DNA of 64,000 nt from Bradyrhizobium sp. NP1 (GCF_030378205.1 NZ_CP127385.1:1054001-1118000), one strand, 5' to 3'. Numbered from the stretch's first letter, positions 54,416-63,780 are shown. A program made the numbers and translations. Notes: generated by a model from the sequence alone, not told the origin.

Positions 54416-55432
54416 TCAGCCGACAGTGAATCTTTCAACGGCACGAGGCGGTGCGGCCACGAGCCCCTCGCGCCCGTGCGGCAAGGTGAATTCGAGCGTG
54501 GGGCCGGCGGGCACGATCCCGCTTGGATTGATCGAGCGATGGCTCTCGTAGTAGTGCCGCTTGATATGTTCAAGATTCACCGTCTCGGCGACGCCGGGCC
54601 ACTGGTAGATGTCGCGGGTATAGGCCGACAAATTCGGATAATCGACCAGACGCCGGATGTTGCACTTGAAGTGGCCAACATAGACCGCGTCAAAACGGAT
54701 CAGTGTCGTGAACAAGCGGATGTCGGCTTCGGTCAGGCTGTCGCTAACCAGGAACCGCCGATCGGCGAGCCGCTTCTCGAGCCAGTCTAGCGTGTCAAAC
54801 AGCGGACCAACCGCTTCTTCGTAGGCGGCCTGTGTGGTCGCGAAACCGGCCTTGTAGACGCCGTTGTTGAGCGTGTCGTAGATGCGGGCGTTGACCGCAT
54901 CGATGTCGCTGCGCAGCGTTTCCGGGTAATAGTCGGACCTTGCCCCGATCGCGTCGAACGCCGAGTTCAGCATGCGGATGATCTCGGAGGATTCGTTGTT
55001 GACGATGGTTCGGGTGTGCTTGTCCCACAACACGGGAACGGTGACGCGACCGGTATAGTAGGGATCCGCGGCGGTGTAGATCTCGCGCATCAACCCGGCG
55101 TGGTAGACTGTATCCGGTATGACGCCGGCGCCGTCGGCGAAAGTCCAGCCGTCATCGAGCATCAACCAGTGCACGACCGAGATCGAGATCGTGTCCTCGA
55201 GCCCTTTCAGCGAGCGCATGATCAGCGTGCGGTGCGCCCATGGACAGGCAAGGCTGACATAGAGATGGTAGCGGCCTGCCTCGGCCTTGAAGCCACCCAC
55301 GCCGCTCGGGCCGGCGCTGCCGTCGGCCGTTATCCAGTTGCGGAATGCTGCATCCTTGCGCACAAAGTGGCCGTGGGTCGACCTGGTGTCGTACCAGACG
55401 TCTCGCCATTGACCTTCGACCAGCAGTCCCAT
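54416..55432 (-). CDS. Glutathionyl-hydroquinone reductase (xi-class GST)
   Basis: 338 residues from ATG 55432, preceded by GAGGAGG. The thioredoxin-like domain holds ACPWAHRT with the catalytic Cys63, the mark of xi-class GSTs (YqjG/PcpF type). The helical domain has NNESSEIIRMLNSAFD, LTEADIRLFTTLIRFDAVYVGHFKCN and HIKRHYYESH. The enzyme reduces glutathionyl-hydroquinones back to hydroquinones. It lies between the hydrolase and the SDR genes; its start codon falls inside neither once the internal ATG is used. Confidence 0.92.
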   Translation of the reverse strand: MGLLVEGQWRDVWYDTRSTHGHFVRKDAAFRNWITADGSAGPSGVGGFKAEAGRYHLYVSLACPWAHRTLIMRSLKGLEDTISISVVHWLMLDDGWTFADGAGVIPDTVYHAGLMREIYTAADPYYTGRVTVPVLWDKHTRTIVNNESSEIIRMLNSAFDAIGARSDYYPETLRSDIDAVNARIYDTLNNGVYKAGFATTQAAYEEAVGPLFDTLDWLEKRLADRRFLVSDSLTEADIRLFTTLIRFDAVYVGHFKCNIRRLVDYPNLSAYTRDIYQWPGVAETVNLEHIKRHYYESHRSINPSGIVPAGPTLEFTLPHGREGLVAAPPRAVERFTVG

Positions 55433-55466
55433 GTCAGCCTCCTCAAAACGACGTTTTGCAACTTGC

Positions 55467-56243
55467 TCAGGTGCGGGTGATGGAAAGGCCGCCATCGACC
55501 AGCGACGCGGTACCGCTGACGAATGCAGAGTCGTCAGATGCCAAATAGAGTACCGACCGCGCGACTTCCTCCGGTCGCCCCACGCGCTTCAGTGCATGCA
55601 GATTGGTGATGAAGGCCGTCTTGTCGGGCGTGTCGTTCATCTCCCGATACATGTCAGTCTCGATCGCGCCGGGCAGGATCGCGTTGACCCTGACATTCTG
55701 CGGTCCGAATTCCGCAGCCAGCGTCTGTGTCAGTCCAATCAGACCCGACTTGCTCGCGGCATAAGCGGCGACGCCGGGGAACGAGGAACTGTAGCCGACA
55801 AAGGTAGAGGTGAAGATCACGGAGCCGCCACCGTGCTTGACCATCTCGGCGATCTGATGCTTGGCGCCGAGAAACGAGCCGGTGAGATTAATGGCGATGG
55901 CATCGTTCCAGCCGGCTTCGGAAACACTGGTCGAAGGCCCACCCTCGCCCAGGGTGCCGGCGTTGTTGAAAGCGACGTCCAGCCTGCCGAATGTCTTGAC
56001 GGCTAACGCGACGATCGCCTGGGCATAGGCTTCGTGGCGCACGTCGCCAGCGAGCGCCACCGCCGTGCCGCCGCCAGCCTTGATCTCGGCCACGAGAGTC
56101 GCAAGCTCGGATTCGCGCCGTGCGCCGACGACAACCTTGGCGCCTTCGGCCGCAAACAGCTTCGCCGTGGCCCGGCCGATGCCGGAGCTTGCGCCGGTAA
56201 CAATGGCGACCTTGTCTTGCAGGCGTCCCGTACCCTTGGTCAT
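55467..56243 (-). CDS. Short-chain dehydrogenase/reductase
   Basis: A 258-residue classical SDR. The NAD(P)-binding TGASSGIG is at residues 16-23, NNAG follows, catalytic Tyr161 and Lys165 are in YAASK, and LPGAIETDM and the C-terminal SGTASLVDGG are present. It is divergent from a LysR gene with a perfect 9-bp dyad in the gap. It is first in a probable operon with the GST and hydrolase. The substrate is unknown, perhaps a quinone or alcohol intermediate. Confidence 0.92.
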   Translation of the reverse strand: MTKGTGRLQDKVAIVTGASSGIGRATAKLFAAEGAKVVVGARRESELATLVAEIKAGGGTAVALAGDVRHEAYAQAIVALAVKTFGRLDVAFNNAGTLGEGGPSTSVSEAGWNDAIAINLTGSFLGAKHQIAEMVKHGGGSVIFTSTFVGYSSSFPGVAAYAASKSGLIGLTQTLAAEFGPQNVRVNAILPGAIETDMYREMNDTPDKTAFITNLHALKRVGRPEEVARSVLYLASDDSAFVSGTASLVDGGLSITRT

Positions 56244-56339
56244 ATTCGTCGTCCTCCTCTTTCAGCCGCGACAACCGCGGCTCGTACATGAATAGGTAGA
56301 CCCACCAAAGACTTGGAAAAAGGCACGGAAACTGGTTGG

Positions 56340-56362
56340 ATCATTCATCTTTTATGAATGAT
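56340..56362. promoter_or_regulatory. Perfect 9-bp inverted repeat, probable LysR operator
   Basis: Arms ATCATTCAT and ATGAATGAT with a five-base spacer CTTTT sit about 10 bases before the lysR start at 56373 and about 100 bases from the SDR start. It overlaps an alternative ATG at 56358, an argument for the downstream start. Confidence 0.7.
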
Positions 56363-56372
56363 GAGGCCAGCT

Positions 56373-57275
56373 ATGGACCGACTTCGGGCATTTGAAGTGT
56401 TTGTGGCCGTGGTTGCTCAGGGAGGCTTCACCCGCGCCGCGGACAAGCTCGACACCTCACCCGCCAATGTGACTCGCTACGTCAACGACCTGGAGGAAGC
56501 CCTCGGCGTCCGACTGCTCAACCGCACGTCGCGCCGACTGTCGCTGACGGAAACCGGCAAGACCCTCTATGATCGTGCGCTCTCGATCCTCGAAGACGTC
56601 GCCGAAGCAGAGGCGGTCACCTCGTCTTCGGCGCTCCAGCCGCGCGGCCGGCTGCGGGTCAACGTGCCGGTGAGCTTCGGCATCCTGCATCTGGCGCCGC
56701 TGTGGCCACGCTTCCTGGCGCACTATCCGGATATCCAGCTGGACATTAGCCTTGCCGATCGCGTCGTGGATCTGGTGGAGGAGGGCTACGACCTCGCGAT
56801 CCGCATCTCTCGCGCCGGATCGCCGAGCCTCGTCAGCCGCAAGCTGGCAACGTCGCAGAACGTCGTTTGCGCATCGCCCGACTACATTGCCCGGCACGGT
56901 GCTCCGCAAGCGCCCGAGGATCTCACGCATCACGTTTGCATCGGTTACACCTACTCGGCGACCGGCGACGAGTGGGGGTTGATAGACGATGCGGGCAGGG
57001 CCCATAAGGTCGCGGTGTCGACGTCGCTGCAAACCAACAATGGCGACACCGTGCGCGCGGCAGCCCTGGCGGGACTCGGCATCATCTGGCAGCCGACATT
57101 TCTGATCGGCGACGATCTACGGCGTGGCCGATTGGTTCGTCTGCTGCCCGGCTATCGCATGTCGGAGATTGACGTGCTGGCTGTCTATCCAAGCCGCCGT
57201 CATGTTAGCGCGAGGGTGCGCGTCATGGTGGACTTCCTCGTCGAGGCATTCCGCGGCCCGCCGCCCTGGGATTGA
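56373..57275 (+). CDS. LysR-family transcriptional regulator
   Basis: 300 residues from ATG 56373 (GAGG upstream). The N-terminal helix-turn-helix reads GGFTRAADKLDTSPANVTRYVNDLEEALGVRLLNRTSRRLSLT. The effector domain starts near GRLRVNVPVSFGILHLAPLWPRFLAHYPDI, as in the CrgA/DsdC-like subgroup. It is divergent from the SDR-GST-hydrolase genes and likely controls them from the dyad at 56340-56362. Confidence 0.92.
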   Translation: MDRLRAFEVFVAVVAQGGFTRAADKLDTSPANVTRYVNDLEEALGVRLLNRTSRRLSLTETGKTLYDRALSILEDVAEAEAVTSSSALQPRGRLRVNVPVSFGILHLAPLWPRFLAHYPDIQLDISLADRVVDLVEEGYDLAIRISRAGSPSLVSRKLATSQNVVCASPDYIARHGAPQAPEDLTHHVCIGYTYSATGDEWGLIDDAGRAHKVAVSTSLQTNNGDTVRAAALAGLGIIWQPTFLIGDDLRRGRLVRLLPGYRMSEIDVLAVYPSRRHVSARVRVMVDFLVEAFRGPPPWD

Positions 57276-57797
57276 AGGGCGTTCGACATGCGCAGCGGCC
57301 GGGACCTCGCCGTCACGATTTCCTCCGCTTCGAATCCCGGCTGCCTTCGGGCAGTGGGAGCTTTTTTGTCTATTAACGCCGCTTCGCTTAGGTCTTTGAG
57401 AGCGGTGAGGGAGCAAGTGAATCGGGGAGGCGCGCTGCAGCGGCCGATGCTTCGCAGGGTTAGTGATCGCGCTCGGGCAATCGTGACTTCCGCCGATCGT
57501 CGCGCCGAGGGTTCAATTCGCGGAATGTTGGATTTGGAATGTCCGTATGGCGAACCTAGCTTCAAGTCGGCGGCTCTTCGCTTTGAACACCAATTCGGAT
57601 CATCGGGCCCAACCCGCATTTCAGCCCAATAGCGTCGTTTCTCGTTCGCCTCTTCGCAGCAAAGTGCTAAAATCCAGTTTGTCCTGAACGATTGAATGAC
57701 ATCGCGGGAGCTCACCGCCCTCGTCGGCGCCCAGTTCAGCTCGTTGGAACAAGGAAAAAGAGCGCAGGCTCTGGCCATCGGCAAGAGGGAGGACATC
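57276..57797. other. Intergenic region before the monooxygenase
   Basis: About 520 bases. Open frames on both strands (for example 57288-57632 plus) show no family features. The frame of the following gene extends back to 57696 but the good ribosome binding site is at 57798. Confidence 0.4.
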
Positions 57798-59600
57798 ATG
57801 CTCGACAAAGCCCCGAACGGAAAAGTGTCTGATTTGCTCAAGACGCTCGATAAGGCGCTCTCCGCCGGCGAGTTGGAGCACGCTGTCGATCTCTTTCAGA
57901 CGGACTGCTACTGGCGCGACCTCGTGACCTTCACCTGGAACATCAAGACGATGGAGGGCAAGGAACAGGTTCGCGATATGCTCAAGGCGCGGCTCGCCGA
58001 TACGAAGCCATCGAACTGGAAAATCGCCGATGGTGAGGACGCCTCTGAAGCGGATGGAATTACGGAGAGCTGGATACAATTCGAAACCGGAGTCGCGCGC
58101 GGCTTTGGCCATCTGCGACTGAAGGACGGCCGGATCTGGACGTTGCTGACGACGATGAGCGAACTCAAGGGGCACGAAGAGCCAGTTGGCTTCGACCGTC
58201 CGATGGGGGCAAAACACGGCGCCGAACGTAATCGAAAGACATGGAAGGAAGAACGCGAGGCGGAAGCTGCTGAACTCGGCTACTCGCGTCAGCCCTATTG
58301 CGTCATTGTTGGTGGCGGTCAGGGCGGCATCGCACTCGGAGCCCGGTTGCGCCAGCTCAATGTGCCGACGATCATCGTCGAAAAGAACGAAAGGCCAGGC
58401 GACAGCTGGCGCAAGCGTTACAAGTCACTCTGCCTACATGACCCGGTTTGGTATGATCATCTGCCCTATCTGCCGTTTCCCCGGAACTGGCCGGTCTTCT
58501 CGCCGAAGGACAAGATCGGGGACTGGCTCGAAATGTATACAAAGGTGATGGAGCTCAATTACTGGGGCTCAACCGAATGCAAGAAGGCGTCTTACGACGA
58601 GAAGAGTCGCGAATGGACCGTTATCGTGCAGCGCGACGGCGAGGAAGTCGTCCTCAAGCCAAAGCAGCTCGTACTTGCGACGGGAATGTCAGCCAAGCCC
58701 AATATACCAAAATTCGAAGGCATGGACATCTTCAAGGGCGATCAGCACCATTCGTCGCAGCATCCGGGGCCGGACAAATACAAGAACAAGAAAGCCGTTG
58801 TGATCGGCTCGAATAATTCCGCACATGATATTTGTGCCGCGCTTTGGGAAGTCGGAGCGGACGTTACCATGGTTCAGCGCTCTACGACCCACGTTGTAAA
58901 GTCGGGCTCGCTGATGGAGCTCGGATTGGCCTCGCTTTACTCCGAACAGGCGGTCCAGTCTGGAATGACGACGGCCAAAGCCGACCTGATCTTTGCTTCA
59001 CTGCCTTACAAGATTCTGCACGAGTTCCAGATCCCGGTTTATAACGCGATCAGGGAACGCGATGCCGATTACTACAAACGCCTCGAGAAGGCAGGCTTCC
59101 TGCTCGATTATGGTGACGACGATTCCGGTTTGTTCATGAAATACCTGCGGCGTGGATCCGGATACTACATCGACGTCGGTGCTTCGGAATTGGTAGCCAA
59201 TGGCAGCATCAAGCTAAAGAGCGGCGTCGATGTCAAAAAGCTCACGGAACATTCCGTCATCTTGAGCGATGGGGCCGAGCTGCCGGCCGATCTCGTCGTT
59301 TACGCCACAGGCTACGGTTCGATGAACGGCTGGGCCGCGGACCTGATCTCCAGAGAGGTCGCCGACAAGGTGGGCAAGGTCTGGGGACTAGGCTCGAATA
59401 CGACCAAAGATCCCGGCCCATGGGAAGGTGAGCAGCGAAACATGTGGAAGCCGACGCAGCAGGAGGGGCTTTGGTTTCATGGCGGTAACCTGCACCAGTC
59501 GCGCCACTATTCGCAGTTTCTGTCCCTCCAGTTGAAGGCGCGAATGGAACACATTCCCACACCGGTTTACGGTCTTCAGAAGGTCCACCATCTTGCCTGA
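57798..59600 (+). CDS. FAD-dependent monooxygenase with N-terminal SnoaL-like domain
   Basis: 600 residues from ATG 57798 (GGGAGGA upstream). Residues 1-130 look like a SnoaL/NTF2-type domain (LEHAVDLFQTDCYWRDLVTFTWNIKTMEG). A flavin monooxygenase of the FMO/Baeyer-Villiger type follows. The FAD site is IVGGGQGGIALGARL (GGGQGG at 172-177), the linker FEGMDIFKGDQHHSSQ resembles the family fingerprint, and the NADPH site is VVIGSNNSAHDIC. The C-terminal VVYATGYG is also typical. The two-domain arrangement recurs in Proteobacteria. The substrate is unknown. It stands alone. Confidence 0.9.
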   Translation: MLDKAPNGKVSDLLKTLDKALSAGELEHAVDLFQTDCYWRDLVTFTWNIKTMEGKEQVRDMLKARLADTKPSNWKIADGEDASEADGITESWIQFETGVARGFGHLRLKDGRIWTLLTTMSELKGHEEPVGFDRPMGAKHGAERNRKTWKEEREAEAAELGYSRQPYCVIVGGGQGGIALGARLRQLNVPTIIVEKNERPGDSWRKRYKSLCLHDPVWYDHLPYLPFPRNWPVFSPKDKIGDWLEMYTKVMELNYWGSTECKKASYDEKSREWTVIVQRDGEEVVLKPKQLVLATGMSAKPNIPKFEGMDIFKGDQHHSSQHPGPDKYKNKKAVVIGSNNSAHDICAALWEVGADVTMVQRSTTHVVKSGSLMELGLASLYSEQAVQSGMTTAKADLIFASLPYKILHEFQIPVYNAIRERDADYYKRLEKAGFLLDYGDDDSGLFMKYLRRGSGYYIDVGASELVANGSIKLKSGVDVKKLTEHSVILSDGAELPADLVVYATGYGSMNGWAADLISREVADKVGKVWGLGSNTTKDPGPWEGEQRNMWKPTQQEGLWFHGGNLHQSRHYSQFLSLQLKARMEHIPTPVYGLQKVHHLA

Positions 59601-59683
59601 GGCGGCGTGTGTCTTCGGGTTATCTAGATTTCGATAACAACTTCGTAACGACTAGAAAACGCGGCGGCTCCTTTTTCGCGGAA

Positions 59684-59775
59684 TTATGGAATGTCCGCTC
59701 TCGGAGGCGGAGCAGACGTCGCTTGAGCATCGGCCAATGTCCGCTCATGACCCAAAGCAGACATTGAGCGAGTCG
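59684..59775. repeat. Dispersed 'aatgtccgc' repeat
   Basis: Contains GGAATGTCCGCTCTCGG and CCAATGTCCGCTCATG with an inverted CAGACATT nearby. On the minus strand it encodes the MSALGHERTLADAQ-type pseudo-peptide often annotated spuriously in Bradyrhizobiaceae. Related fragments occur near 61009, 61590 and 63945. Confidence 0.65.
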
Positions 59776-59792
59776 GTCCCACCCACGCGGGG

Positions 59793-60875
59793 TCACTTGA
59801 AGCGTGTGGAAATGTTCTCGATTGGTTGCTTAGAGTCCATAGCAATATGGCGAACTTGACCCTTAGCCGCGTCAAGTGCCTGCCGCAGATCAATCGTGCG
59901 AATTGACTGATCGTTGTATGTTTTGAACGACCAGGTCAGATCCTTAAGGTCGGCCACGCTCGACCACACTGTATAGTCGGTATGAAGTTCACCTTCATGT
60001 TCCTCCCGTACCACGCCAACGGGAATGTCGAATGCATTCAGAATGTGAAACGCCTTCAGCACCGCATCCTTGTTTGTTTCTGCGGGAATAGCGCTCTGCG
60101 AGTAAGCGACAGCGCGCACAAATCGCGATGGCGGTGTGGCGTCGCCGGGCAGCCCCAACATGCCGGAACCCTGACCGAACTGCGTAAGTTTCATGCCTTT
60201 GAGGTCGACTGCGGGTGCGTTCTTAGCCATCAAGTTCAAATAGTTTCGGAGATTGGTGGTGTGCCATTCGAAGTTCGGTGAGTTGGTCAGAACGCCGAGT
60301 GGGTTGTCGAAAGACTTGAGAGTCTTGTCCAACGGTTCGATGACGATCGACTTGCCTGAGCGGTCATAGACGATGAAATGCACCGGGGCCGGTTGCTTTA
60401 TGGCCTCGACCATCACTGGCACGAGGACCACGTCCTTCAGCGCTGTCTTAACTTCATCGACAGTCGCGAAGTTTCCTAAAATCCAGTTGCCCAATTCATG
60501 CGGCGCCATGGCCCGCGATTTGTTTTCCGGCATTGCCTCGGGGTAGCTGGCATAGCCCGGGAAATATAGTAACCCCACCGCCAAGCCTTGATCATTGATG
60601 CCATCGACAATCACCGGCAGCCCAACGACCGTCGCACCCACCATGCCGTATTTGGTTTTGTAGGTGATCCCTTTTCCGCCAGTCGGCAGGCTGCCCGAAA
60701 TTTCGGTGCCTGCGGGAACGACAACAACGTCCGATTTGACGTCAAAGCCAAACTCCATCGTACGACCGTAGACGACGCCGCCATCTTTGGCGACAAGTCG
60801 AAATGCCGTGCAGGCTTGCGCCGTCGGCGCGGTGATGAGGCTCGTTATTAGAAGAGCTATTGCTAGATGGCGCAT
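59793..60875 (-). CDS. Choloylglycine hydrolase/penicillin V acylase-family protein
   Basis: 360 residues from ATG 60875 (GGAGGAA upstream). The signal peptide is cleaved before Cys22 in AQACTAFRL, which would expose the N-terminal nucleophile Cys of this Ntn-hydrolase family. GRTMEFGFDVKSDVVVVPAG, VDGINDQGLAVGLLYFPGYA and GVLTNSPNFEWHTTNLRNYL are family landmarks. Members cleave linear amides such as bile-salt conjugates, penicillin V or acyl-homoserine lactones. In a soil bacterium the last is plausible but unproven. Confidence 0.9.
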   Translation of the reverse strand: MRHLAIALLITSLITAPTAQACTAFRLVAKDGGVVYGRTMEFGFDVKSDVVVVPAGTEISGSLPTGGKGITYKTKYGMVGATVVGLPVIVDGINDQGLAVGLLYFPGYASYPEAMPENKSRAMAPHELGNWILGNFATVDEVKTALKDVVLVPVMVEAIKQPAPVHFIVYDRSGKSIVIEPLDKTLKSFDNPLGVLTNSPNFEWHTTNLRNYLNLMAKNAPAVDLKGMKLTQFGQGSGMLGLPGDATPPSRFVRAVAYSQSAIPAETNKDAVLKAFHILNAFDIPVGVVREEHEGELHTDYTVWSSVADLKDLTWSFKTYNDQSIRTIDLRQALDAAKGQVRHIAMDSKQPIENISTRFK

Positions 60876-61242
60876 ATGAAATTCCTCCACCAGCAGTGAG
60901 TAGAGGAGCCTGGACCTAATAACGCCAGTAGCGGAGCGGCAGTAAACCGCTCCTCTCAGTCAACTTAAGGTGAGATTGATCGGTCTAGGCCGCGTTCGAA
61001 CACAACGCAATGTCCGCTATTGGCCCGTTAGAGACACGCCAAGGGGCAGTGAGAACGTCTGCTTATCGGGATAGAGCGGAAATGACCGAGGCGCGGTCAA
61101 AGCGACGCCGCCTTTGACCCAACTGAAACACTAACGCGGTTGAGCCGCTAAGATGCGATCCACAGAGCTAGGCTAGGAAACTAACTTAAATTGGCGCGCG
61201 GCAGGTTTTGTCTTCCTCAGTGCTGCCGCGCCGCGCTGGCGT
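60876..61242. other. Intergenic region with 'aatgtccgc' repeat fragment
   Basis: No gene seen. Contains GCAATGTCCGCTATTGGCCC at about 61009-61028 and an inverted partner AACGTCTGC at 61053, a copy of the dispersed repeat. Confidence 0.5.
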
Positions 61243-61437
61243 TTACCGCTGATGCCCGAGTCCAATCCCGAGATGTAGTGCCTTCTGGCGTAGCGCACCA
61301 ATTGTGCGTTTTGTCTCTTTAGATATTTTGGCGACCGGTGTCCTCGCTTTCGAATGTGCCTTGAGTTCCTTGATGTCGGCCTTCGTCCATTCGCGACGCA
61401 ATGCTTTGCCGTTCTTCTTTGCCTTCGTAACTTTCAA
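61243..61437 (-). CDS. Small basic helical protein
   Basis: 64 residues from TTG 61437, chosen because AAGGAG stands seven bases upstream; the longer frame to 61665 has no family features. The sequence KKNGKALRREWTKADIKELKAHSKARTPVAKISKETKRTIGALRQKALHLG looks like a SANT/Myb-like or resolvase-type helix-turn-helix (WTKADIKELKAHSKARTPVAKISKETKRT..ALRQKA). Such short proteins recur in Bradyrhizobium. It probably binds DNA. The target is unknown. Confidence 0.72.
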   Translation of the reverse strand: MKVTKAKKNGKALRREWTKADIKELKAHSKARTPVAKISKETKRTIGALRQKALHLGIGLGHQR

Positions 61438-61692
61438 CTTGTTAGCTCCTTGTTTGAAGAGGCCGCGTACTAGCACATCGCAGGGCAGAGGCAACCAAGC
61501 ACAAGGTAATTCGCGCCGTTCCCTTCGTCTTGTTGGACTTTCCGTATGACCGCTTGTGGCCTCTTTGAGACATGCCGAATGCATCGAGCAATGTCCGAGT
61601 TCGAGGGCAAAGCGGAATACATATGCTTGCACTGAGTTCTTCTCAGTTTGACCCGCAACAGACATTCGACCTGGTTGTAGTATAACTAACGT

Positions 61693-61860
61693 CTACGGCT
61701 TGGATCGACCCGTTTCGTTGATCGCTGCGAGCGTTTCTCGCACTTGATTCTCGGCATAGGCGACGGCATCCCCAAGGGGCAGCGCTAGGCCGCGGCTCGC
61801 GGCCTCGTCGAATGCCTTGTCGCCCGACGCGGTTCGAACATGCGCCGATGCCGCTGCGGT
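61693..61860 (-). pseudogene. Possible C-terminal remnant of a LuxR/adenylate-cyclase-type ATPase regulator
   Basis: A minus-strand frame ending at 61693 reads DKAFDEAASRGLALPLGDAVAYAEN, similar in pattern to the final helices of large LuxR-type or cyclase-associated regulators (WAEGRALSLEEAVAYA). It joins the patatin end in another frame. The assignment is tentative. Confidence 0.4.
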
Positions 61861-63032
61861 CACAATTGCCCACCGGCCTCGTTCAACGAATTCTTCGAGG
61901 TATCCCCTATCGGACCCTTCGCGCGAACGTCGAATGTGCGCGCTCCCACCTCCGGCGGCATCGGCTCCAGCCACGGCGCAGCCATCAACGTTTCACGAGC
62001 ATCGGATAGACCCTGCGCCCAACGTGTCTCCATTGTCTGGCGGTCGAATTCGTAGTCCTTTGATTGTCCTAGCGCGAGTTCCGGACGGTAAATCAGTTCA
62101 ACAATGTCCATGGTGGTCACGCAGCGGAATTCATCGAGCAAGGCGGTTTCCGGGCCGCTCCTCAGATCGTCGGGCAGCTTCTCCCAAAGCATGTTGATGC
62201 TGTGGCGCAGATCGTGCTGCCGCCGCAATGTGTCGGTAACCGCCCGCGTTCGGCTGGAATAGCGGATGTCCTTGTCCCGCTCGCCCACCTCGTTCAAATT
62301 CCTGGGCAGGGCGCCGCGGGCCGGAAAAAGATCCACCTGGAAGATGAGATGGCTGCGGCGCGGGTAATACTCGATCACGTGTTGGAGCGGCGTATTGGAT
62401 ACCAGTCCGCCGTCCCAATAGTGCTCGCCATCGATTTCCACGGAGGGAAAGCCCGGCGGCAGCGCGCCGCTCGCAAGGACGTGCTCCGGCCGGATCTCGA
62501 TCTCCGCATTGTCGAAGTATACGAAATTGCCTGTCCGGACGTTTACGGCTCCGACGCTGAAGCGAATTTCCCTGGAATTGATGCGGTCGAAATCCACCAG
62601 CCGCTCCAATGTGGATTTGAGCGAGTTCGTGTCGTAGTAGCTGGTCGGCGTGCGGCCGAACCACCAGTCGGCAGGCTTTCGCGGTGCGAAGAAGTTTGTC
62701 TGACCGAGAAGCAGCGCATGCATCGCGCTAATCTGCTTTGCAAGGTCGAAGGGCAGACCCGCGCCATTGAAGAGACCGGAAATCGGTACGGCCCATCTCG
62801 CGGGCGTCGTGATCGCGCGCCAGAACTCACGCAGTTTTTCGACGCGCGTTTCAGGTGAGTTGCCGGCGATCAAAGCGGCATTGATTGCGCCGATCGAGAT
62901 CCCGGCCACCCAGTCAGGCTTGTAGTCCGACGAGGCAAGCGCCTCGTAAACGCCGGCTTGATAGCTTCCGAGGGCGCCCCCGCCTTGCAAGACAAGTGCA
63001 ACCTTCTTCGTGTACGATCCTGGCCGCTTCAT
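61860..63032 (-). CDS. Patatin-like phospholipase
   Basis: A 390-residue patatin family protein. VALVLQGGGALGSYQAGVYEAL forms the oxyanion glycines, GISIG (44-48) carries catalytic Ser46, and YWDGGLVSNTPL carries the catalytic Asp, giving a Ser-Asp dyad lipase. A C-terminal region with TRAVTDTLRRQHDLRHSINMLW resembles the DUF3734 extension. The last ~20 residues (after RTFDVRAKG) look foreign and may come from the adjoining remnant, so the native C terminus could be altered. It is likely a cytoplasmic lipid acyl hydrolase. Confidence 0.9.
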   Translation of the reverse strand: MKRPGSYTKKVALVLQGGGALGSYQAGVYEALASSDYKPDWVAGISIGAINAALIAGNSPETRVEKLREFWRAITTPARWAVPISGLFNGAGLPFDLAKQISAMHALLLGQTNFFAPRKPADWWFGRTPTSYYDTNSLKSTLERLVDFDRINSREIRFSVGAVNVRTGNFVYFDNAEIEIRPEHVLASGALPPGFPSVEIDGEHYWDGGLVSNTPLQHVIEYYPRRSHLIFQVDLFPARGALPRNLNEVGERDKDIRYSSRTRAVTDTLRRQHDLRHSINMLWEKLPDDLRSGPETALLDEFRCVTTMDIVELIYRPELALGQSKDYEFDRQTMETRWAQGLSDARETLMAAPWLEPMPPEVGARTFDVRAKGPIGDTSKNSLNEAGGQL

Positions 63033-63047
63033 TGTCCGTCCTCTGTT

Positions 63048-63200
63048 TTGATCGACAGAATTCTCCGGGGTGCGCGCCCAGGCGAACTCCCGGTCGGGAC
63101 CCCAACCAAATTCGAGCTAGTTATCAATCTCGAAGCCGCCAAGGCGCTCGGCCTCACGATACCGGAATCGTTCCTGCCGCGCTGCGCGCCGACTAGGTGA
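63048..63200 (+). pseudogene. ABC substrate-binding protein (TrpX-like), C-terminal remnant
   Basis: About 46 codons reading ILRGARPGELPVGTPTKFELVINLEAAKALGLTIPESFLPR then a stop. This is the invariable C terminus of the ABC_sub_bind family abundant in Bradyrhizobium. The rest of the gene is absent; upstream sequence is the start of the minus-strand patatin gene. A group II intron begins a few bases downstream. Confidence 0.85.
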
Positions 63201-63208
63201 TCGAATAA

Positions 63209-63780
63209 GTGCGCCAGCCGCAAGCTGGTGCGATCCAGCCGGTGAAAGTCCGGCCCAAGTAAGGGGTAGCGCCTGCTTGGTAACGAGTGTTGCGTGGTCA
63301 CTGGCGACAGTGACTGCGAAGCGTACGCAGTGATTGCGTGGGATATGGGATTGAGCCACGAAAGATCAGATGTCGCAGGGGCCGAGGGTTTCTATTCGCT
63401 CGAAGGCAACATGTACGGCACCGTTATGCGAGGTGCTGACGCTCTGCCGGGGTCCAAGGCCACATCACGTGCAAAAGGATCGCATCGGAAGCTGGGAGAT
63501 CTCTGGTCTGACCGGAACGGTGTTTGCCGGTACCGGCCCGCGTCGGGAAGGTGAGGAGCCGTAGCCGATGATGAAGGGGCCCGAGAAGTCTGACTCTGTC
63601 ATAGTAGCTGTGAAGCTGCCGAACAAAGCGGAAGGGCCTTCGGCGCGGGCTCTGGGGGAGCCCGTGGGGATTGGGACTAGGTTGGAATGCGGGCCAACGA
63701 GAAAAGGCCGGCGGGCGTTACACCACCGACCTCGTTCTTGCGACTGCCGGCTTAGGTCGTCCGGTTCCGCCGCATTTCTG
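63209..63780 (+). mobile_element. Degenerate group II intron, 5' part with truncated reverse transcriptase ORF
   Basis: From GTGCGCC at 63209 the sequence follows the conserved 5' structure of a bacterial group II intron: CGATCCAGCCGGTGAAAG, TAACGAGTGTTGCGTGG and CTGCGAAGCGTACGCA are domain I landmarks. The intron-encoded protein starts around 63568 (MMKGPEKSDSVIVAVKLPNKA, the usual N terminus) but runs into a stop or frameshift after about 60 codons. No reverse transcriptase motifs follow, so the element is truncated and immobile. The 3' domains V-VI were not found before the window end. Confidence 0.75.

Noticed and set aside
59684..59893. Minus-strand small ORF containing MSALGHERTL
   Set aside because: This is the translation of a dispersed non-coding repeat common in Bradyrhizobiaceae, not a gene.
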